Part shown: piece by piece, positions 14,099 to 18,420 of the stretch | Layout: every line of letters begins with the position of its first letter | How positions within the stretch are numbered: the first letter of the stretch is position 1 | Assembly: GCA_016200675.1 (NCBI GenBank) | Contig: JACQEH010000164.1 | Coordinates: 1 to 18,420, forward strand | Reading direction: 5' to 3' | From: Chloroflexota bacterium | GTDB lineage: Bacteria > Chloroflexota > Limnocylindria > Limnocylindrales > CSP1-4 | Length of the DNA stretch: 18,420 nucleotides | The notes under the pieces: generated by a model | Database searches by the model: none | What the model saw: the letters and a program-made list of their open reading frames with translations, nothing else | Told to the model about the DNA's origin: nothing | Made by a program: the position numbers and the translations under genes

Positions 14099-14881
14099 CC
14101 CTTCCGGGTCGAGCTCCCGCCGGATGAGGTCGAGCTCCGCGGGGCTCGGCGGCGCGGTCGCCTGGAGGTCCTCGGCGATCCGGGGTTGCCAGCCGATCGT
14201 GGCCCGGATCTCGTCAAGCGTCGCGCCGGGGTGGAGTGAATCGAGGCGCATCTCGCCGTCGTCGTCGAAGTGCCAGATGCCAAGATCGGTCACGACCACC
14301 GAGGGACCTCGGCCCAGCCAGCCCCCTTCGCGCCGGATCCGTGCCGCCTGCTCGGCGCCGCCGAGGTTTCCGGGCGAGGTCCGAAAGTCGATCGTCTCGA
14401 CGAACGAGCGAGCGCTCTGGCGCATGATGACGAAGACCTGCCGGGCGTTGATGGCGATCTCACAGGCGCCACCGCTGCCCGGCAGGCGCGTCCTCGGATG
14501 GTCGTAGGGGCCGATCACCGTGGTGTTGATGTTGCCGAAGCGGTCGATCTGCGCCGCGCCCAGGAACCCCACGTCCACCAGGCCGCCCTGGAGGTAGAAG
14601 CTGAAGAGCTCGTACATCGAGACGACCGCAGTCGCGCCGGTCACGATCGTGGGATCGCCGATGGACAGCGGCAGGCGTTCCGGCCGAGCCCCGAAGACCC
14701 CGGCCTCGTAGACCAGCTCCAGGTCCGGGGCCACCGTCCGCTGGGCCAGGTTGACGGCGATGTTCGGGAGTCCCACGCCGACGAAGCAGACGCGCTGGCC
14801 GGCCAGCTCGCGGGCGGCGGCCACGATCATCATCTCGGACTTCGAGAAGGTCGCCGTCCCGGCTCCGGAAGGCTGGGTCAT
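14084..14881 (-). CDS. CoA-transferase subunit B (glutaconate CoA-transferase/IpdB-like)
   Basis: This 265-aa beta subunit belongs to a family I two-subunit CoA-transferase. Visible family segments are FVGVGLPNIAVNLAQRT, LVYEAGVFGARPERLPLSIG, GGLVDVGFLGAAQIDRFGN and INTTVIGPYDHP. Glu59 in the YEAG segment is at the position of the catalytic glutamate of transferases. The actinobacterial IpdAB ring-opening hydrolases are close relatives that are said to lack this glutamate, so its presence favours a true transferase; this point is inference. The ATG at 14879-14881 follows GGAGG by 6 nt. The frame is open upstream to 15391, but that part is repeat sequence. The A subunit gene lies 292 bp upstream on the same strand, separated by a repeat cluster, which is unusual for a pair normally overlapping or a few bases apart. 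Confidence 0.88.
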   Translation of the reverse strand: MTQPSGAGTATFSKSEMMIVAAARELAGQRVCFVGVGLPNIAVNLAQRTVAPDLELVYEAGVFGARPERLPLSIGDPTIVTGATAVVSMYELFSFYLQGGLVDVGFLGAAQIDRFGNINTTVIGPYDHPRTRLPGSGGACEIAINARQVFVIMRQSARSFVETIDFRTSPGNLGGAEQAARIRREGGWLGRGPSVVVTDLGIWHFDDDGEMRLDSLHPGATLDEIRATIGWQPRIAEDLQATAPPSPAELDLIRRELDPEGAYTK

Positions 14882-14960
14882 GCCTGGCCTCCGACGGGCG
14901 TGCGGGCGCCTTGGAACGCGCGGCGAGCGAACCACCCGTTGGCAACAGCTCGAGGGCCTC

Positions 14961-14983
14961 GATGGAACGTTCGCGGTTCCATC
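14961..14983. repeat. Palindromic hairpin in the CoA-transferase A/B spacer
   Basis: GATGGAAC (14961-14968) and GTTCCATC (14976-14983) form an exact 8-bp stem around a 7-nt loop. It resembles a REP-like extragenic palindrome and shares the TGGAACGT core with the minus strand of the array at 10642-10874. Confidence 0.6.
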
Positions 14984-15036
14984 GGGCGGTCGGGCGCGCC
15001 GTCCGTCGCCGGGCGGATCGCTGCGCGTGCCAATCG

Positions 15037-15139
15037 GCGGGCGGCCGGGACGCCGTCGGGCAGATCGCACGGCGGCCGTTCGCACGCTGGCCGTTCGCGG
15101 GCGGCCCGGACGCCGTCGGGCAGATCGCACGGCGGCCGT
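15037..15139. repeat. 43-bp direct repeat, 60-bp period, between the CoA-transferase genes
   Basis: Copies at 15037-15079 and 15097-15139 differ at one base and share CGCCGTCGGGCAGATCGCAC. Between them lies CCGTTCGC-type sequence that is itself repeated. The 14882-15173 spacer holds no supportable gene; it is composed of these repeats and the hairpin at 14961-14983. Confidence 0.88.
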
Positions 15140-15173
15140 CCCAGCGCCCTCCAGCGTGCCTCGGATGTCGCGG

Positions 15174-16097
15174 TCACCGGTATTCCCCGTAGTTGACCGA
15201 GCCGCTCGGAGCCGGGCCGGCGGGCCGCAGGCTCGCGACGCGCTCGGCGCCGAGCTTCTCGACGTAGGAAGCGCGGCCATCGAGGTCATGGACCCACTCA
15301 CGGAGCCAGGCCTGGATCGAATCCTCGTCTCGGGTGATGGCATCCCAGTCGAGATAGAAGCGGTTGTCGCGGTCGTAGGCGCCCTGAACATACGAGGGAT
15401 GCGCGCCGAAGGGCTCGACCACCACCGCCTCGACGATGAGGCCCGGGATGATCGTCCGGTTGGGGTCGGCCCGGGTCACTGCCTCGTCGACGAGCTCCTC
15501 CACGACCACGATCACCCGCTCGGCCGCGAACGCGGCCTCCTTCTGGCAGCCGAGGAGGCCCCAGACCTGGGTGTTGCCGGCCGCGTCGGCGCGCTGGGCA
15601 TGGACGATTGCGACGTCGGGCTTGAGCGGCGGCACGGCATAGACCTTGCCATCCTCGTACGGCGATTCGATCTCCCGGATGAGCGGATTCGCGACCGGCA
15701 GGTCGGTCTCGAAGTAGCTCCGGATGGGATAGAAGGGCAGGTTCGCCGCCCCGGCCGTGTAGCGGCCGACCATCCCGAAGTGGCTGTACTCCTCGATCTC
15801 GAGCGGCGCCGGCTGCCCGGTCTCGATGCGCCGGCGAATGGCGCCCAGGCCGCCGACGCCCGGGTTGCCGAGCCAGCTGAAGATCAGCTTGCGGGCGACG
15901 CCGCCGGCGATCATCTGGTCGTAGATGAGGTCGGGCGTGAGGCGGGCGAGGGTCAGGTCCCGCTTGCCTTGCCGGATGATCTCGTGGCCGGCGGCGAACG
16001 AGATGAGGTGGGTGAAGCCCTCGATCGCGACGGTGTCGCCGTCCCGGATGAGGTCGGCCACAGCATCGTGCATCGTCGCCACTTTCGAGGTGCTCAT
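15174..16097 (-). CDS. CoA-transferase subunit A (glutaconate CoA-transferase/IpdA-like)
   Basis: This 307-aa alpha subunit is partner of the B subunit encoded downstream. Family segments include DGDTVAIEGFTHLISFAAGH near the N-terminus, LTLARLTPDLIYDQMIAGG, KLIFSWLGNPGVGGLGAIRR and VYAVPPLKPDVAIVHAQRAD followed by GNTQVWG. Together the subunits would transfer CoA between an acyl-CoA and a carboxylate; the substrate is not determined. The ATG at 16095-16097 is chosen by fit to the family N-terminus; no good ribosome site precedes it, and ATG 16073 is possible. The frame is open to 16370, but that would overlap the divergent membrane protein. It is divergent from the membrane protein gene, with a 117-bp gap in which I see no clear promoter. 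Confidence 0.88.
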   Translation of the reverse strand: MSTSKVATMHDAVADLIRDGDTVAIEGFTHLISFAAGHEIIRQGKRDLTLARLTPDLIYDQMIAGGVARKLIFSWLGNPGVGGLGAIRRRIETGQPAPLEIEEYSHFGMVGRYTAGAANLPFYPIRSYFETDLPVANPLIREIESPYEDGKVYAVPPLKPDVAIVHAQRADAAGNTQVWGLLGCQKEAAFAAERVIVVVEELVDEAVTRADPNRTIIPGLIVEAVVVEPFGAHPSYVQGAYDRDNRFYLDWDAITRDEDSIQAWLREWVHDLDGRASYVEKLGAERVASLRPAGPAPSGSVNYGEYR

Positions 16098-16214
16098 CCG
16101 GGCAAGTATCCGGCACGGCATCCGCGCGCGCAGACGACCTCCACGACGAGCCCGCGAGGTTGCATCATTTGGCCAGGGACCGGGCCGGACCGGTCGGGAG
16201 GGAGGGCTGTTGCC

Positions 16215-17405
16215 GTGTCCGCACTGCCACGCAACGGTGGCGACGTCGACGTCCTGCGTCGGATGTACCTCGTCGCCATGGCGATGTTCCTGATCACGAT
16301 CACGATCGGGATCCTCAACGGGCTCAACGTCGTGGAGTTCAATCGGGACCAGCTCCTGACCCACGTTCATTCCGGGACGCTCGGCTGGATCAGCCTGGCC
16401 CTGATCACGACGACGATGTGGCTGACGCGCTCGGTCGATCGGCGGATCGCCTGGGCCCTGGCAATCCTGATCCCGATCTACGTGGCGGCCTTCTACAGCG
16501 GCAACCTGCCGGCGAGAGCGACCGCCGGCACCGCCCTGCTGGTCGTGATCCTGTGGGTCCTCTCATGGGCCTGGCGCCGGGCGATGGCCGATCGCTCACT
16601 GCCCGTCCTCGCCGTCGTCCTCGGCCTGACGACCTTCGGCTATGGGGCGGTCATCGGCGTCCTCATCCAGGTCCAGCTCGCGACGAAGGCGTCGATCTTC
16701 CCGGCCGGCGCCGACGCGATCGGCGCCCATGCCGCGGCCATGGTCTTCAGCTACCTGATCCTCGCCGCGATGGGCCTGATCGAATGGCGGGTCAAGGGCA
16801 CCCAGGATCGTCCGCGCGCCGGCCTGGTCCAGATCGGCGCCCTCTTCCTCGGCGGTTTCGTGCTCTCGGGCGCCCTCCTTTTCGCGGGTGACTCGGCGGC
16901 CCAGGCCGCAGGCGGGATCGACCTCCTGCTGAACCTCGTGGCCATCGTCCTGTTCGCGGTCCGGGTCCTCCCAGCGGCCGTCCGGACGTCGTGGGGAGCA
17001 GCGACCGGTCGCCGCCACATCGCGACGTCGGCGGTCTTCGTCGTGGTGGCGATGGCGATCTTCATGTACGTCATCTACCTGTTCATCACCAAAGGCGCCG
17101 CCGAGATCTCGCCGCGCGTCCTGGAGGCAAGCGATCACGCCGCGTTCATCGGCGTCATCACCAACCTGGTCCTGGGCATGATCCTCCTCGCCACGGGCGA
17201 CCAGGGCGAGGACGCCGGGCTCGGCGGGCAGGTTGGGTTCTGGGTGATGAACGCCGGGTTGCTGGTCTTTCTTTACGGACTGATGACCGATAGCACGTCG
17301 ATCATCGCGATCGGTGCCCCGGCGATGGGCGTCGGCATCCTCGTGGTCCTTGCCGTCGCTGCGATGCGCCTTCGCACCTCGAGCCTGTCGCCGACCGAGG
17401 CCTAG
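16215..17405 (+). CDS. Polytopic membrane protein with heme-copper oxidase-like histidine segment
   Basis: This 396-aa protein is mostly hydrophobic, with about ten to twelve predicted membrane helices. The second helix region reads LLTHVHSGTLGWISLALITT. Its His50 and His52 before a GW turn recall helix II of cbb3/NO-reductase-type oxidase subunit I (HVHLxxLGW), where a His binds low-spin heme. Further isolated helix-associated histidines are His172 (GAHAAAMVF) and His308 (SDHAAFIGV). The two adjacent His of a copper B site are not visible, so it is not a complete oxidase. It may be a heme-binding relative or an unrelated transporter-like protein. The GTG at 16215 is chosen because GGGAGGGAGGG lies about 9 nt upstream; ATG 16263 is an alternative. 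It converges with the aminotransferase with overlapping stops. Confidence 0.75.
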   Translation: MSALPRNGGDVDVLRRMYLVAMAMFLITITIGILNGLNVVEFNRDQLLTHVHSGTLGWISLALITTTMWLTRSVDRRIAWALAILIPIYVAAFYSGNLPARATAGTALLVVILWVLSWAWRRAMADRSLPVLAVVLGLTTFGYGAVIGVLIQVQLATKASIFPAGADAIGAHAAAMVFSYLILAAMGLIEWRVKGTQDRPRAGLVQIGALFLGGFVLSGALLFAGDSAAQAAGGIDLLLNLVAIVLFAVRVLPAAVRTSWGAATGRRHIATSAVFVVVAMAIFMYVIYLFITKGAAEISPRVLEASDHAAFIGVITNLVLGMILLATGDQGEDAGLGGQVGFWVMNAGLLVFLYGLMTDSTSIIAIGAPAMGVGILVVLAVAAMRLRTSSLSPTEA

Positions 17406-18420
17406 CCGTCGACCTCGCCCTCATGGAAGGCGCCGGCTGCGGCGGCCTCGCGGGCCAGCACGTCAGCGCGCGTCGAGACCTCGGCGACTGCCTCGCCGAA
17501 GATGCGCAGGGCCGTCGCCATCTCCCGCTCGGAGACGGTCAGGGCCGGTGACAGCCGGACCGAGGACTTGCCGCACTCGAGGACCAGGAGGCCGCGCTGG
17601 AAGGCGGCCCACTGGACTTCCTCGGCGTGGGGCAGGGTGTCGAACTCGACGCCGATCATGAGGCCCCGGCCGCGGACGTCCCGGACGAGGCCCGGGAAGT
17701 GCGACTGCAGCTGCCGGAGCCCGGTCATCGCCTGCTCGCCGCGGGCGCGGGCGTTGTCGACGAGCCCAGCCTGGATGAGGTCGAGGGTCGCCAGGGCGGC
17801 AGCACAGGCCACCGGGTTGCCGCCGTACGTGGAGCCGTGGGCGCCGGGTCCCCACTGCTCGAGGAGGTCGGCCCGGGCGACCATCGCCCCGAGCGGCATG
17901 CCCGAGGCGATGCCCTTGGCAGTCAGCAGGATGTCCGGCTTCACGTCCCAGAGGTCGACGGCCCACATCGTGCCCGTCCGCCCAACCCCGGACTGGATCT
18001 CGTCGGCGATGAGCAGGATGCCGTGCCTGTCGCAGAGCTCGCGAAGGCCGGCCAGGAAGCCGTCCTCGGGGACGATGTAGCCGCCCTCGCCCTGGATCGG
18101 CTCGACGATGATCGCGGCGACCTCGTTGGCCGGGACGAGCTTGTCGAAGAGGACCTCGTCGAACCAGCGCAGGTCCGCGACCTTCCCGAACGGCGCGTGG
18201 TGGATGCCGGGCAGCAGCGGCCCGAAGTGGGCGTGGTACTTCGACTTCGAGGCCGTCAGGCTCACGGCGCCATAGGTCCGGCCATGGAAGGCCCCGAGGA
18301 AGGCCACGATGTTCTGGCGGCCCGTCGTGTAGCGGGCGAGCTTCATCGCGGCCTCGACGACCTCCGCCCCGGAGTTGCCGAGGTAGGTCCGAGCGCGGCC
18401 GCCCTTGATCGGGGTGACAC
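17402..18420 (-). CDS. Class III (PLP) aminotransferase, 4-aminobutyrate/ornithine type, partial
   Basis: This is the C-terminal 339 codons of a class III pyridoxal-phosphate aminotransferase; the N-terminus lies beyond the window end. The frame is open through 18420, so the methionine at 18346 is internal. Reading upstream gives LGNSGAEVVEAAMKLAR, the usual PLP-phosphate region. Further hallmarks are FLGAFHGRTYGAVSLT, the cofactor aspartate in LLIADEIQSGVGRTG, and the Schiff-base lysine in LLTAKGIASGMPLGA (codon at 17915-17917). The later GSTYGGNPVACAAALATL segment is also typical. The enzyme would move an amino group from a terminal amine such as 4-aminobutyrate or acetylornithine to 2-oxoglutarate; substrate cannot be fixed from this part. 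It ends TAG (17402-17404), sharing CTAG with the convergent membrane protein. Confidence 0.92.
   Translation of the reverse strand, partial: VTPIKGGRARTYLGNSGAEVVEAAMKLARYTTGRQNIVAFLGAFHGRTYGAVSLTASKSKYHAHFGPLLPGIHHAPFGKVADLRWFDEVLFDKLVPANEVAAIIVEPIQGEGGYIVPEDGFLAGLRELCDRHGILLIADEIQSGVGRTGTMWAVDLWDVKPDILLTAKGIASGMPLGAMVARADLLEQWGPGAHGSTYGGNPVACAAALATLDLIQAGLVDNARARGEQAMTGLRQLQSHFPGLVRDVRGRGLMIGVEFDTLPHAEEVQWAAFQRGLLVLECGKSSVRLSPALTVSEREMATALRIFGEAVAEVSTRADVLAREAAAAGAFHEGEVDG

Noticed and set aside
14751..16214. Plus-strand frame upstream of the membrane protein
   Set aside because: It is an antisense reading of the CoA-transferase genes and repeat spacer; the real membrane protein starts at about 16215 with a good ribosome site.

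Overview
The window is a very GC-rich bacterial chromosome segment with tightly overlapping genes and frequent GTG starts. Gene content (a group 3b-type [NiFe] hydrogenase, a DosS/DosR-like sensor pair, a universal stress protein, several CoA-transferases) and base composition would suit an uncultured high-GC Chloroflexota or related terrestrial/aquatic lineage. That placement is inference; no rRNA or other taxonomic marker is present.

Layout. Positions 1-5078 (minus strand) hold a translationally coupled operon: an HTH-less cyclic-nucleotide-binding protein, a fused HydB-HydG electron-transfer subunit, HydD (small subunit), HydA (large, nickel-binding subunit), and the start of a hydrogenase maturation protease cut by the window edge. 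A YceI-domain membrane-anchored protein (5404-6180, plus) is transcribed divergently and converges on an acetyl-CoA hydrolase/4-hydroxybutyrate CoA-transferase-type gene (6256-7527, minus).

Positions 7688-10874 are a three-layer nest. A tandem array of 49-50 bp repeats is split by an IS256-family element (about 7739-10630). Its transposase gene is in turn split by an IS110-family element (8619-10070). The IS110 element is the highlight. Its 5' non-coding end folds into two guide-bearing loops. One loop carries 8-nt and 7-nt guides matching the two sides of the actual insertion site in the IS256 gene. The other carries two 7-nt guides matching the element's own right and left ends, all around a CT core. 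This is a bridge RNA whose donor and target specificities can both be read directly. Removing the element restores an intact 414-codon IS256 transposase frame.

Positions 10875-11520 hold a second repeat cluster (56-bp period) and no supportable gene. A DosR-like response regulator and DosS-like GAF sensor kinase (11524-13406, minus) follow, with a divergent universal stress protein (13589-14053). A two-subunit CoA-transferase (14084-16097, minus) has its A and B genes separated by a third repeat cluster. A polytopic membrane protein with oxidase-like histidines (16215-17405, plus) converges on a class III aminotransferase (17402 to the window end, minus); the two share a CTAG stop.

Together the cellular genes suggest H2/NAD(P)H redox balancing, CoA-ester and amino-acid metabolism, and redox/hypoxia sensing. 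Linking them into one pathway is inference.
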